From: Kribbella capetownensis
Lineage (GTDB): Bacteria > Actinomycetota > Actinomycetes > Propionibacteriales > Kribbellaceae
DNA length: 64,000 nt
Direction of reading: 5' to 3'
Assembly: GCF_004331485.1 (NCBI RefSeq)
Contig: NZ_SJKD01000004.1
Location: 434,001 to 498,000, forward strand
Position numbers and translations under genes: made by a program. The first letter of the stretch is position 1. Each line of letters opens with the position of its first letter. Shown piece by piece: positions 8,464-17,138 of the stretch. Below the pieces are notes generated by a model. That model did not search any database. It was given only the letters and a program-made list of their open reading frames with translations, and was not told the origin of the DNA.

Positions 8464-9333
8464 GTGCATCCTGAAGGAGTGCAGAAGGTCCCATCGGACC
8501 GGGTCGGCGAACGGGCATTGGCTAGGAGGGAGCAAGGCGAGAATTTCCCGGTGGCGCTGAGGTTGCTTCCGGCGCGGCATCGGATGGTGCTGCACGCCGT
8601 CTACGGGTACGCCCGGACCGTCGACGAGCTGGGTGACAGCCGGGCGGGAGACCGGACGGCGGCGCTGCGCGCCTTCGCGGCCGACCTCGACCACATCTGG
8701 GCCGGCACCGAGCCCGATCACCCGGTACTGCGCCGCTTACGCCCGGTCGTCCTCGAGCACGCCCTGGCCGCGGAGCCCTTCCACCAGCTGGTGCGGGCCA
8801 ACCTGCAGGACCAGTCAGTCTCGCGATACCAGACCTTTGCGGAACTGCAGGGCTACTGCCGGCTGTCGGCCGATCCGGTCGGCCGCATGGTGCTCGGCGT
8901 CTTCGACGTACACGACTCGGAGACCGAGCGGCTGTCCGACCGGGTCTGCACCGCGCTGCAACTGCTGGAGCACTGGCAGGACGTGGCCGAGGACCGGCGG
9001 GCCGGCCGGATTTACCTGCCGCAGCAGGATCTCCGGACATACGCCGTTGCGGAGGCCGACCTGGACAACCGCGAGGCAACACCGCAACTGCGAGCGTTGA
9101 TGAACTTCGAGATCGAGCGCGCCGCCGGCCTGCTCGAGGAGGGGGCCGCGATCGTGACCAGGCTCGATGGATGGGCTCGGGTGAGTGTGGCGGGATTCGT
9201 TGCCGGGGGCCAGGCCACAGTCCGCGCGCTGCGACGTACCGGCGGCGACGTCCTGGCCCGGTCTGCTCGTCCGTCCAAGCTGGATACCGCCGCCCGAGCC
9301 CTCCGACTGGTCGCCGGGGCGGTTGCTCGATGA
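8464..9333 (+). CDS. hpnC: Hydroxysqualene synthase HpnC
   Basis: A squalene/phytoene-synthase-like protein of about 289 residues, the first gene of the hopanoid operon. The ENFPVALRLLP stretch near the N-terminus is typical of HpnC, followed by a DELGD variant of the first Asp-rich motif and a second motif in QDVAEDRRAGR. In the HpnCDE route, HpnC converts presqualene diphosphate to hydroxysqualene. The start is uncertain: GTG 8464 and GTG 8479 are both possible and neither has an ideal ribosome-binding site, while an upstream TTG at 8401 would add unconserved sequence. Its stop overlaps the hpnD start by 4 bases. Confidence 0.9.
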   Translation: MHPEGVQKVPSDRVGERALARREQGENFPVALRLLPARHRMVLHAVYGYARTVDELGDSRAGDRTAALRAFAADLDHIWAGTEPDHPVLRRLRPVVLEHALAAEPFHQLVRANLQDQSVSRYQTFAELQGYCRLSADPVGRMVLGVFDVHDSETERLSDRVCTALQLLEHWQDVAEDRRAGRIYLPQQDLRTYAVAEADLDNREATPQLRALMNFEIERAAGLLEEGAAIVTRLDGWARVSVAGFVAGGQATVRALRRTGGDVLARSARPSKLDTAARALRLVAGAVAR

Positions 9334-10214
9334 CGATGACGGGAAGCCCCACGGTCCTGGATGCGTACGTCGCCTGTGCGGAGATCACCCGGACCGAAGC
9401 CCGGAACTTCTACTACGGCATCCGGCTGCTGCCCCCGCAGAAGCGCAACGCGCTGTGTGCGCTCTACGCGCTCGCCCGGCGGATCGACGACATCGGTGAC
9501 GGCGACCTGCCGCTGGAGGAGAAGCGAACGGCGCTGCATCGGATCCGGAAGAACCTCGGGCGGCTCGACGACGTGAATGAACCCGTCTACGTGGCCGTCG
9601 CCGACGCCGTACGCCGGTTCCCGGTGCCCATCGGGGCCTTCGAGGAGCTCGTCGACGGAGTCGAGACCGACCTGTCGCAGGTCCGCATCGCCGACTTCGA
9701 CGAGTTGGTCGTCTACTGCCGGCGCGTCGCCGGCTCGGTCGGCCGGCTCTGCTTGTCGATCTTCGGGCCGACGGAGGCCGATGCCGACCTCGACACCCTC
9801 GCGCTGTACGCCGACCAGCTCGGCATCGCGCTGCAGCAGACCAACATCCTGCGCGACATCCGCGAGGACCTCGGCAACGACCGGATCTACCTGCCCGCGG
9901 ACGAGCTCGAGCGCTTCGGAGTCCGGCTGACGTTCGACGAGCGGGGCAACCTCGACGACCCGCAAGGCCGGCTGGCCGCGTACATCCGCTTCGCCACCGG
10001 ACGGGCGCAGGACTGGTACTCGCTCGGGTGGCGACTGCTGCCGTCCCTGGACTGGCGCAGCGGCGCGTCCTGTCGGGCCATGTCGGGGATCTATCACCAC
10101 CTGCTGCGACGGATCGCGGCCAACCCGGTGCTCGTGTACGACCGCCGGCTGTCGTTGTCGGCGGGGGAGAAGGCGCAGGTCGCGATCGCGTCGCTGGCGG
10201 GAGCTCGTTCGTGA
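9330..10214 (+). CDS. hpnD: Presqualene diphosphate synthase HpnD
   Basis: A 294-residue squalene/phytoene synthase family enzyme. Both Asp-rich metal-binding motifs are intact: DDIGD at 53-57 and D176-I-R-E-D180 in the NILRDIRED segment. It condenses two farnesyl diphosphates to presqualene diphosphate, the step before HpnC. The ATG at 9330 overlaps the hpnC stop (ATGA), and its own stop overlaps the GTG of hpnE. The order hpnC-hpnD-hpnE is the standard bacterial squalene cassette. Confidence 0.93.
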   Translation: MTMTGSPTVLDAYVACAEITRTEARNFYYGIRLLPPQKRNALCALYALARRIDDIGDGDLPLEEKRTALHRIRKNLGRLDDVNEPVYVAVADAVRRFPVPIGAFEELVDGVETDLSQVRIADFDELVVYCRRVAGSVGRLCLSIFGPTEADADLDTLALYADQLGIALQQTNILRDIREDLGNDRIYLPADELERFGVRLTFDERGNLDDPQGRLAAYIRFATGRAQDWYSLGWRLLPSLDWRSGASCRAMSGIYHHLLRRIAANPVLVYDRRLSLSAGEKAQVAIASLAGARS

Positions 10215-11563
10215 GCCGGGTGGCTGTCGTCGGCGGTGGCCTCGCCGGCATCACCACCGCTCTCGCGCTGGCCGACGCGGGTCGCGAGGTGCATCTGCTC
10301 GAGGCCAGGCCGAAGCTCGGCGGGCTGACCCACTCGTTCGAACGCGACGGCCGGTGGATCGACAACGGGCAACATGTCTTCCTCCGCTGCTGTACGTCGT
10401 ACCTCGGGCTGCTCGATCGGCTCGGTGTGCGCGACCACGTGCACCTGCAGCCGCGTCTCGACGTACCGGTGCGCAGTGGCCGGCACGCTGGTCTTGGGCG
10501 GATCCGGCGTACGAAGATGCCGGCACCGCTGCACCTTGGGCGGGCCTTGGCGACGTACCGCTGGCTCAGCTTCTCGGAGCGTATGCAGGCGGTGCGTGCC
10601 GCGCTGGCGCTGGGGCGGGTGGACCGGGAGGACGCTGCGACTGATGCACAGTCGTTCGGTGCGTGGCTGGCCGCGCATGGGCAGGACGCCCGCGCCGTGG
10701 AGGCGCTCTGGGAGCTGATCGGTGTCGCCACCCTGAACGCGCGCGCCGACGCCGCCTCGCTCGCGGTCGCAGCCACTGTCTTCCAGGTCGGTCTGCTCGA
10801 GCAGACCGATGCCGCCGACATCGGTTGGCCGCTGATCCCGCTGCAACAACTCCATGGTGATGCCGCCGCTCGCGCGCTCGCCGCCGCAGGTGTCGATGTC
10901 CGCCTGCACGCGCGGGTGAAATCGCTCGACGACGTGGACGGTGGCTGGCAGATCGACGCCGAGAGGTACGACGACGTCGTACTCGCGGTGCCACCGTCGG
11001 AGGCAGCGCGGCTGCTTCCAGAAGGCGCGGTCGACCTGCCGGCCGGATGGGCTGAGGCGCTCGGCAGCTCGCCGATCGTCAACGCACACGTGGTTCTCGA
11101 CCGGGTTGCTCTCGACGACCCGTTCGTCGCCGGTGTGGACAGCCCGTTGCAGTGGGTCTTCGACCGTACGCCGCAGAGCCTTGCGAACCACGCCGGCAGC
11201 GAGCAGTACCTCGCGATTTCGCTGTCGGCCGCGGATGACTTCATCGACATGCCAGTTGCCGAGCTGCGCGAGGTGCTGGTGCCCGCCCTCCGGCAGCTGC
11301 TCCCCGCGGCTGCCGACGCACGTGTGAAGGAGTTCTTCGTGACCCGAGAGCGACATGCCACCTTCCGGCCGGCACCGGGTTCCGGTCGCTTCCGGCCCAC
11401 CGCGACCACCGCACGTCCGGGCCTGCATCTGGCCGGCGCGTGGACCGCCACCGGTTGGCCGGCCACCATGGAGGGCGCCGTACGCAGCGGAGAGTCGGCC
11501 GCGGCCTCGGTACTGCGGGCGCCCCTTCGCCCATCGCTGCCGTCCGAGGACGTGTTGTCGTGA
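10211..11563 (+). CDS. hpnE: Hydroxysqualene dehydroxylase HpnE
   Basis: A 450-residue FAD-dependent amine-oxidase-like protein. The N-terminal dinucleotide motif VVGGGLAG starts within the first ten residues, an E (LLEARPKLGG) that binds the ribose follows, and the C-terminal FAD motif is LAGAWTATGWPATMEGAV. HpnE reduces hydroxysqualene to squalene. The GTG at 10211 overlaps the hpnD stop (GTGA); the frame stays open upstream, but that part lies inside hpnD and is not conserved. Its stop overlaps the start of the prenyltransferase gene. Confidence 0.92.
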   Translation: MSRVAVVGGGLAGITTALALADAGREVHLLEARPKLGGLTHSFERDGRWIDNGQHVFLRCCTSYLGLLDRLGVRDHVHLQPRLDVPVRSGRHAGLGRIRRTKMPAPLHLGRALATYRWLSFSERMQAVRAALALGRVDREDAATDAQSFGAWLAAHGQDARAVEALWELIGVATLNARADAASLAVAATVFQVGLLEQTDAADIGWPLIPLQQLHGDAAARALAAAGVDVRLHARVKSLDDVDGGWQIDAERYDDVVLAVPPSEAARLLPEGAVDLPAGWAEALGSSPIVNAHVVLDRVALDDPFVAGVDSPLQWVFDRTPQSLANHAGSEQYLAISLSAADDFIDMPVAELREVLVPALRQLLPAAADARVKEFFVTRERHATFRPAPGSGRFRPTATTARPGLHLAGAWTATGWPATMEGAVRSGESAAASVLRAPLRPSLPSEDVLS

Positions 11564-12606
11564 CGGCGGTCCAGCCCTCGACCATGCCGGCGGACAGCAA
11601 CGTCCTGGAGCTCCTCGCCCGCAGCCGGGACCTGGTCGAGCCCCAACTGCGTGAGGCCGTGGCTCGTCTCGACGACCACACCCGGCTCGTCGCGTCGTAC
11701 CACCTCGGCTGGTGCGACGAAGAGGGGAGACCGGCCAGCGGCAGCTCCGGCAAGGCGATCCGACCTGGTCTGGTGCTGCTGGTCGCCGAGGCGGTCTGCG
11801 GGTCGCCCGGTCCGGGGGTGCCAGGCGGCGTTGCGGTCGAGCTGGTGCACAACTTCTCGCTGATCCACGACGACCTGATGGACCGGGACACACAGCGACG
11901 GCACCGGCGTACGGTCTGGGCGATCTGGGGTGACGCCACGGCGGTCCTGGTCGGTGATGCGCTCGCCTGCTTGGCGGACGAGGTACTGGCCGAGTGCGAG
12001 GCTCCACCCGCGCGCTGCGCCGGTCGTGCGCTCGCCGTGGCCACGCGTGAGCTGATCCGCGGGCAGGTCCTCGATGTCGCGTTCGAACGGCGGGACGATG
12101 TCGGGCTGGCCGAGTGCCTCGACATGGCCGGCGGTAAGACGGGCGCACTGTTGGGTGCGTCGGCGCAGCTGGGCGCGATCCTCGGCGGCGCCGACGAGGT
12201 GATCTCTGACGCGTTCCGCACCTACGGGTGGGAGCTGGGACTGGCGTTCCAGCTCGTCGACGACATCCTCGGCGTGTGGGGAGCACCGGAGCGGACTGGC
12301 AAGCCGGTGTTCTCGGATCTGCGTGCACACAAGAAGACGCTGCCGGTGGTGTGGTCGCTCGAGCACGGCGGTGCAGTCGGTCGCGAGCTCGCGGACTGGT
12401 TCGCGGACCCCACGACACCGACGGAGGACAGCTTGCGGCAGGCCGCCGTACTGATCGAACGCGCTGGTGGTCGGGAGTGGGCGTTGGCCGAGGCCGACGA
12501 ACGGGTTCGCAAGGCGGGCAAGGCACTCGACGCCGCAGGTGTCACACCGGCCAACCGTGACCAGCTCGATCAATTGGCGCAGTTCGTTGCGGAGCGACAG
12601 CTGTGA
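11560..12606 (+). CDS. Polyprenyl diphosphate synthase (probably farnesyl diphosphate synthase)
   Basis: A 348-residue trans-isoprenyl diphosphate synthase. The first Asp-rich motif is DDLMD (104-108), and the second begins with DD at 234-235 in QLVDDILG. Two basic residues follow the first motif (QRRHRR), as expected for IPP binding. Its place between hpnE and shc makes it the likely source of farnesyl diphosphate for HpnD. A geranylgeranyl product cannot be excluded from sequence alone. It starts at GTG 11560, overlapping the hpnE stop by 4 bases, and its stop overlaps shc in the same way. Confidence 0.9.
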   Translation: MTAVQPSTMPADSNVLELLARSRDLVEPQLREAVARLDDHTRLVASYHLGWCDEEGRPASGSSGKAIRPGLVLLVAEAVCGSPGPGVPGGVAVELVHNFSLIHDDLMDRDTQRRHRRTVWAIWGDATAVLVGDALACLADEVLAECEAPPARCAGRALAVATRELIRGQVLDVAFERRDDVGLAECLDMAGGKTGALLGASAQLGAILGGADEVISDAFRTYGWELGLAFQLVDDILGVWGAPERTGKPVFSDLRAHKKTLPVVWSLEHGGAVGRELADWFADPTTPTEDSLRQAAVLIERAGGREWALAEADERVRKAGKALDAAGVTPANRDQLDQLAQFVAERQL

Positions 12607-14543
12607 CGGCCGAAAGGCTTGCCCAGGACGAGAAGTCCGACCTCCGCGTCGAGAACTGTCTGGACGCGGCGGTGGAGTACCTGCGGTCTCTGCAGCACGA
12701 GGACGGCTGGTGGAAGGGGGATCTCGCAACCAACGTGACGATGGACGCCGAGGATCTGATGCTGCGGCGATTCCTCGGAGTGGCTACCGCTCAGACCGAT
12801 GCGGAGACGGCGCGGTGGATCCGGTCCCAGCAACGCGACGACGGCACATGGGCGACGTTCCCCGGCGGACCCGGTGATCTGTCCACCACGGTCGAGGCGT
12901 GGGTGGCGCTGCGGATGGCCGGCGACGATCCGGCCGAGCCGCACCTGGCCAAGGCTGCGGAGTTCGTCCGCAGTGCGGGTGGAGTCGAGAAGGCGCGAGT
13001 CTTCACACACCTGTGGCTCGCGCTGTTCGGCCTGTGGGAGTGGGACGACTGCCCGGACCTGCCACCGGAGCTGATCTTCTTGCCCGGTTGGGCTCCGTTG
13101 AATGTCTACAACTGGGCTTGCTGGGCACGGCAGACGATCGTGCCGTTGACGATCGTCAGCGCGCTCCGTCCGGTCCGGCCGGTCGACTTCGGTATCGACC
13201 AACTCCGCGCGGGTACGCCGGCTGCGCGCAAGGCTCCGCCATGGAGTCTCGACGGTGGCTTCCAGCTGCTGGACGTCGTACTGAACGCCTACACGCGCTG
13301 GGGTCCTCGCGGCCCGCTCGGTGGGATCCGTCGGCTGGCGATGCGACGTTCGGTCGAGTGGATCGTTGCTCGGCAGGAGGCCGATGGTGGTTGGGGAGGC
13401 ATCCAGCCACCGTGGGTGTACTCGCTGATCGCACTGCACCTGATGGGCTACGCCACGGATCATCCAGTGATGGCTGCTGGGCTGCGCGGGCTCGAAGGCT
13501 TCACGGTTCACGCAGACACCGTTGGCGGTCCCGTGCGCTGGCTGGAGGCCTGTCAGTCGCCGGTCTGGGACACCGGGCTGGTGGTTGGCGCTCTGCTGGA
13601 CGCGGGCGTTGCGCCGGACGACAAAGCCGTGCTCAAGGCCACCGACTGGCTACTCGACGAGCAGATCGATGCTCCCGGTGACTGGCAGGTGCGGCGGCCG
13701 ACGCTGACCACGGGCGGGTGGGCTTTCGAGTTCGCCAACGACGGCTACCCGGACACGGACGACACCGCGGAGATTGTGCTCGCGCTGCGTCGGGTGGTGC
13801 ACCCGGAGCCGCAGGTGTTGCGAGCGGCCCTCGACGACGCGGTGGAGTGGACGGCCGGTATGCAGTCCGCCGACGGTGGCTGGGGTGCGTTCGATGCCGA
13901 CAACACCGACACGACACCGTTGCGGCTTCCCTTCTGTGACTTCGGTGCGGTCATCGATCCGCCGTCGGCCGACGTCACCGCTCATGTCGTGGAGATGCTC
14001 GCGGCCGAAGGCAAGACCGGCACCGACGAGTGCCGCCGCGGCGTGCGGTGGCTGCTCGATTCCCAGGAATCGGATGGGTCCTGGTTCGGTCGGTGGGGCA
14101 CGAACCACGTCTACGGCACCGGTGCCGTCGTTCCCGCGTTGATCGCGGCTGGAACCTCCGCTGACGATCCGGTCATCCGCTGTGCCGTTCGGTGGCTGGC
14201 TGATCACCAGAATCCTGACGGTGGCTGGGGTGAGGACCTGCGTTCGTACGTCGATCCCAGCTGGATCGGCCGTGGTGACTCGACTCCGTCACAGACGGCG
14301 TGGGCGCTGCTTGCCCTGGTGGCGGCCGATGAGCGAGACGAGACGGTACGCCGGGGTATCGGCTACCTCGTCGACACTCAGCGGCCTGATGGCGGGTGGG
14401 ACGAACACCGCTACACCGGGACCGGGTTCCCCGGTGACTTCTACATCGGCTATCACCTGTATCGGCTGGTGTTCCCGATCTGGGCGCTCGGTCGCTACCT
14501 CGGCAGAGACCGTCCGCATCACGAGGGGGCGGTCTCGCGATGA
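12603..14543 (+). CDS. shc: Squalene-hopene cyclase
   Basis: A 646-residue class II triterpene cyclase, close to the usual 630-680. The protonating motif DTDDTA is at residues 384-389 (DxDDTA in the family), and several QW motifs (Q-x-x-D-G-G-W patterns such as QEADGGWGG and QNPDGGWGE) are spread along the protein. It cyclises squalene to hopene and hopanol as a monotopic membrane enzyme. The GTG at 12603 overlaps the stop of the prenyltransferase, and the stop overlaps the ATG of the hpnG-ispH fusion. Confidence 0.96.
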   Translation: MTAERLAQDEKSDLRVENCLDAAVEYLRSLQHEDGWWKGDLATNVTMDAEDLMLRRFLGVATAQTDAETARWIRSQQRDDGTWATFPGGPGDLSTTVEAWVALRMAGDDPAEPHLAKAAEFVRSAGGVEKARVFTHLWLALFGLWEWDDCPDLPPELIFLPGWAPLNVYNWACWARQTIVPLTIVSALRPVRPVDFGIDQLRAGTPAARKAPPWSLDGGFQLLDVVLNAYTRWGPRGPLGGIRRLAMRRSVEWIVARQEADGGWGGIQPPWVYSLIALHLMGYATDHPVMAAGLRGLEGFTVHADTVGGPVRWLEACQSPVWDTGLVVGALLDAGVAPDDKAVLKATDWLLDEQIDAPGDWQVRRPTLTTGGWAFEFANDGYPDTDDTAEIVLALRRVVHPEPQVLRAALDDAVEWTAGMQSADGGWGAFDADNTDTTPLRLPFCDFGAVIDPPSADVTAHVVEMLAAEGKTGTDECRRGVRWLLDSQESDGSWFGRWGTNHVYGTGAVVPALIAAGTSADDPVIRCAVRWLADHQNPDGGWGEDLRSYVDPSWIGRGDSTPSQTAWALLALVAADERDETVRRGIGYLVDTQRPDGGWDEHRYTGTGFPGDFYIGYHLYRLVFPIWALGRYLGRDRPHHEGAVSR

Positions 14544-16105
14544 CCTTGGGAACGGTCTGCACGCCGCTGTACGTCGAGTGGCTCGCCCTGCGCGACAAGC
14601 TCACCGCGCCCCCGGTCCGCACCGGGCGGGCGACCGGCACGATCCGCGACGATCCCGTCCTCGTCGCCGGCGTCGCCGGCGCCCTCACCGATCGAATCGC
14701 CCCCGGCGACCTGGTGATCGCAACCGAAATCCGCCACGCCCACCAAACCACCCCGAGCCAAACCACCCCGAGCCAGCCCGATCCGAGCCGCGCCGACCCC
14801 AGTCACGCGGCCGACCTCGTCGCGGGCGAGCTCCGCCGTGGCGGACGGACCGTGCCGAGTCATGCGGCCGAGATAGTGGCGGGAGAGCTTCGGCGGGCTG
14901 GGTTGACCGTGCACACCGGGCCGCTGGTCACTACCGACCACGTTGTCGACTCGGCTGATGAGCGCAGAGCGCTGGCCGCATCCGGCGCGATTGCTGTCGA
15001 CACCGAGTCGGCTCTGATCGCCGGAGACGAGGGTCGGTGCATTGTCGTCCGTGCGATGGTCGACAATCCCGAGCAACCCCTGGCGCGGGCCGGAATGCCG
15101 CTGCGTGGGATCAAGGCACTCGCCTCCCTGCGCCGAGCGGCACCCGTCCTGGATGCCTGGGCCGCCGCGACCGGCGACCGCGAGTTGTTGCTCGCCAAAC
15201 CACGCTCCTTCTGCGCTGGTGTCGAGCGAGCAATCGAGATCGTCGAGCGCGCCCTGGACCGCTTCGGCGCACCCGTCTACGTACGTCGTCAGATTGTCCA
15301 CAATCTCCATGTCGTCCGCGATCTGGAGCAACGCGGCGCGGTCTTCGTCGAGGAGGTCGACGAGATCCCCGAGGGCAGCGTCGTGGTGCTCGCCGCCCAC
15401 GGAGTCGCGCCGACCGTGCGTACCCAGGCTGCCGAGCGCCGCTTGCAGGTGGTCGACGCCACCTGCCCTCTGGTATCGAAGGTCCACCACGAGGTCCGCA
15501 GGTACGCCGCACGCGACAGCACAGTCCTGCTGATCGGCCATCCCGACCACGAGGAAGTCATCGGTACGACGGGTGAGGCCGCAGGCAACGTGATCGTCGT
15601 TCCCGGCCCGGCCGAGGCGGAGACAGTCCAGGTGCCAGATCCCGCGCGAGTCGCCTACGCGATGCAGACCACGCTCGCGGTCGAGGAAGCCGCCGAGACC
15701 GCCGCCGTGCTGCGGCGCAGATTCCCTGCCCTCGCCGGTCCACGCAAGGACGACATCTGCTACGCCACCAGCAACCGTCAGGCGGCGGTCCGCGAGATCG
15801 CCCGCCAAGCGGATCTGGTGATCGTGATCGGTTCGCAGAACTCCTCCAACTCACTACGGCTCGCCGAGGTCGCCGAGGCCGAGGGCACCCGCGCCGTACT
15901 CGTCGACGACGCCGCCGAGGTGCGGCTGGACTGGCTGACCGGCGCGACGCGGATCGGAATCTCCGCTGGCGCCTCGGCGCCGCCGACCCTTGTCGACAAT
16001 CTGATCCGCAATCTGTCCGGACTCGGGTCCGTGACCGTGACCGAGAGCGGGGCGGTCACCGAAGACGTCCGGTTCTCACTACCGAAAGAGGTGACCCAGC
16101 AGTGA
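14540..16105 (+). CDS. Fusion of HpnG-like nucleosidase and IspH (HMBPP reductase)
   Basis: A 521-residue protein with two enzymes in one frame. Residues 1 to about 212 resemble HpnG, the hopanoid nucleoside phosphorylase that removes adenine from adenosylhopane (GVAGAL and PGDLVIATE segments, a VDTES version of the MES site). From about 216 on it is a full IspH: Cys225, Cys309 and Cys407 ligate the iron-sulfur cluster, and His254, His287 and His334 line the substrate site. DDICYATSNRQ, NSSNS and SAGASAPP are intact. IspH makes IPP and DMAPP. Residues 70-124 contain a TPSQ-rich linker and a tandem duplicate (88-105 and 107-124). The ATG overlaps the shc stop. The HpnG part looks more divergent than the IspH part. 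Confidence 0.9.
   Translation: MTLGTVCTPLYVEWLALRDKLTAPPVRTGRATGTIRDDPVLVAGVAGALTDRIAPGDLVIATEIRHAHQTTPSQTTPSQPDPSRADPSHAADLVAGELRRGGRTVPSHAAEIVAGELRRAGLTVHTGPLVTTDHVVDSADERRALAASGAIAVDTESALIAGDEGRCIVVRAMVDNPEQPLARAGMPLRGIKALASLRRAAPVLDAWAAATGDRELLLAKPRSFCAGVERAIEIVERALDRFGAPVYVRRQIVHNLHVVRDLEQRGAVFVEEVDEIPEGSVVVLAAHGVAPTVRTQAAERRLQVVDATCPLVSKVHHEVRRYAARDSTVLLIGHPDHEEVIGTTGEAAGNVIVVPGPAEAETVQVPDPARVAYAMQTTLAVEEAAETAAVLRRRFPALAGPRKDDICYATSNRQAAVREIARQADLVIVIGSQNSSNSLRLAEVAEAEGTRAVLVDDAAEVRLDWLTGATRIGISAGASAPPTLVDNLIRNLSGLGSVTVTESGAVTEDVRFSLPKEVTQQ
14801..14911 (+). repeat. In-frame tandem duplication within the HpnG domain of the fusion
   Basis: Residues 88-105 and 107-124 of the fusion are copies (14 of 18 identical, SHAA-x-x-VAGELRR core), with a period of 19 codons. 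Wobble positions differ between the copies, so it is not a fresh slip. It follows a short TTPSQ/DPSR low-complexity run at residues 70-88. Confidence 0.8.
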
Positions 16106-17106
16106 GCATGCCGCTGCGGCAGTCCGTCCGCCTGGGCGGGTACTTGATGAAGCAGAAGCTGCTCCGGCGGGAGAAGTTCCCGATCCTGCTGGAGCTCGAG
16201 CCGCTGTACGCCTGCAACCTGAAGTGCGCAGGTTGCGGCAAGATCCAGCAGACGCACGACTGGCTGAAGAAGCGGATGCCGGTGGAGCAGGCGGTGGCCG
16301 CGGTCGAGGAGTGTGGCGCGCCGATGGTCTCGATCGCCGGCGGCGAACCGCTGATGCACAAGGAGATCGACGAGATCGTCCGGCAACTGCTCGCCCGCAA
16401 CAAGATCGTCTTCCTCTGCACGAACGCCGTACTGATGCCCAAGCATCTGCACAAGTTCACGCCGCACAAGAACTTCGCGTGGATGGTGCACATCGACGGA
16501 CTCCGCGAACGCCACGACCAGTCGGTGTGCAAGGACGGCGTGTTCGACGAAGCGGTCGCGGCGATCAAGCAGGCGCAGGAGGCCGGCTTCCGGGTGATGA
16601 CGAACACCACGTTCTTCGACACCGACAGCCCGCAAGATGTCATCGACGTACTGGACTATCTGAACGACGATCTCGGTGTCGACAACATGCAGATCTCGCC
16701 GGGGTTCGCCTACGAGAAGGCGCCCGACCAGGAGCACTGGCTCGGTCCGGAGGAGACCCGGCAGTTGTTCCGCAAGGCGTTCGCCGACGGGCGCCGGAAG
16801 AAGTGGCGGCTCAACCACTCGCCGCTGTTCCTCGACTTCCTCGAAGGCCGGGTCGACTTCGACTGCACGGCGTGGGCGATCCCGCTCTACTCGCTGAAGG
16901 GCTGGCAGCGGCCGTGCTACCTGATGGACGACGGGTACGTCGCGACGTACCGGGAACTGCTCGACGACACGGATTGGGACTCCTACGGGCGTGGCAAGGA
17001 TCCGCGCTGCGCGAACTGTATGGCGCACTGCGGCTACGAGCCGACCGCGGTCGTTGCCACGATGGGCTCGCTGCGACAGTCGCTCCGCGCGGCGGTCGGG
17101 GCATGA
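16102..17106 (+). CDS. hpnH: Adenosyl-hopene transferase HpnH (radical SAM)
   Basis: A 334-residue radical SAM enzyme. The cluster motif C-x-x-x-C-x-x-C is in CNLKCAGC near residue 36, and a C-terminal Cys-rich tail (CANCMAHCGYEPTA) is typical of HpnH. It joins the 5'-deoxyadenosyl radical to hopene to form adenosylhopane, the entry step to extended C35 hopanoids; the neighbouring HpnG domain would act on the product. GTG 16102 overlaps the stop of the fusion gene. The usual later enzyme, the HpnO-type aminotransferase, is not in this window. Confidence 0.94.
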   Translation: MSMPLRQSVRLGGYLMKQKLLRREKFPILLELEPLYACNLKCAGCGKIQQTHDWLKKRMPVEQAVAAVEECGAPMVSIAGGEPLMHKEIDEIVRQLLARNKIVFLCTNAVLMPKHLHKFTPHKNFAWMVHIDGLRERHDQSVCKDGVFDEAVAAIKQAQEAGFRVMTNTTFFDTDSPQDVIDVLDYLNDDLGVDNMQISPGFAYEKAPDQEHWLGPEETRQLFRKAFADGRRKKWRLNHSPLFLDFLEGRVDFDCTAWAIPLYSLKGWQRPCYLMDDGYVATYRELLDDTDWDSYGRGKDPRCANCMAHCGYEPTAVVATMGSLRQSLRAAVGA

Positions 17107-17138
17107 CGATGTCCTTCAGCGCGGGGTGGCTTCGATGA
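17103..17138 (+). CDS. Possible 11-residue coupling ORF between hpnH and dxs
   Basis: A tiny ORF (ATG 17103, stop 17136-17138) overlaps the hpnH stop by ATGA and the dxs start by ATGA. It would carry ribosomes from one gene to the next, preserving the chain of 4-base overlaps seen through the operon. It may equally be chance or the remnant of a lost gene. Confidence 0.3.
   Translation: MTMSFSAGWLR

Noticed and set aside
9385..12729. Very long open frames on the minus strand opposite the hopanoid genes (up to about 1100 codons).
   Set aside because: They are mirror images of high-GC coding sequence, rich in Arg, Pro and Ser, with no domain content. The plus-strand genes carry all motifs.
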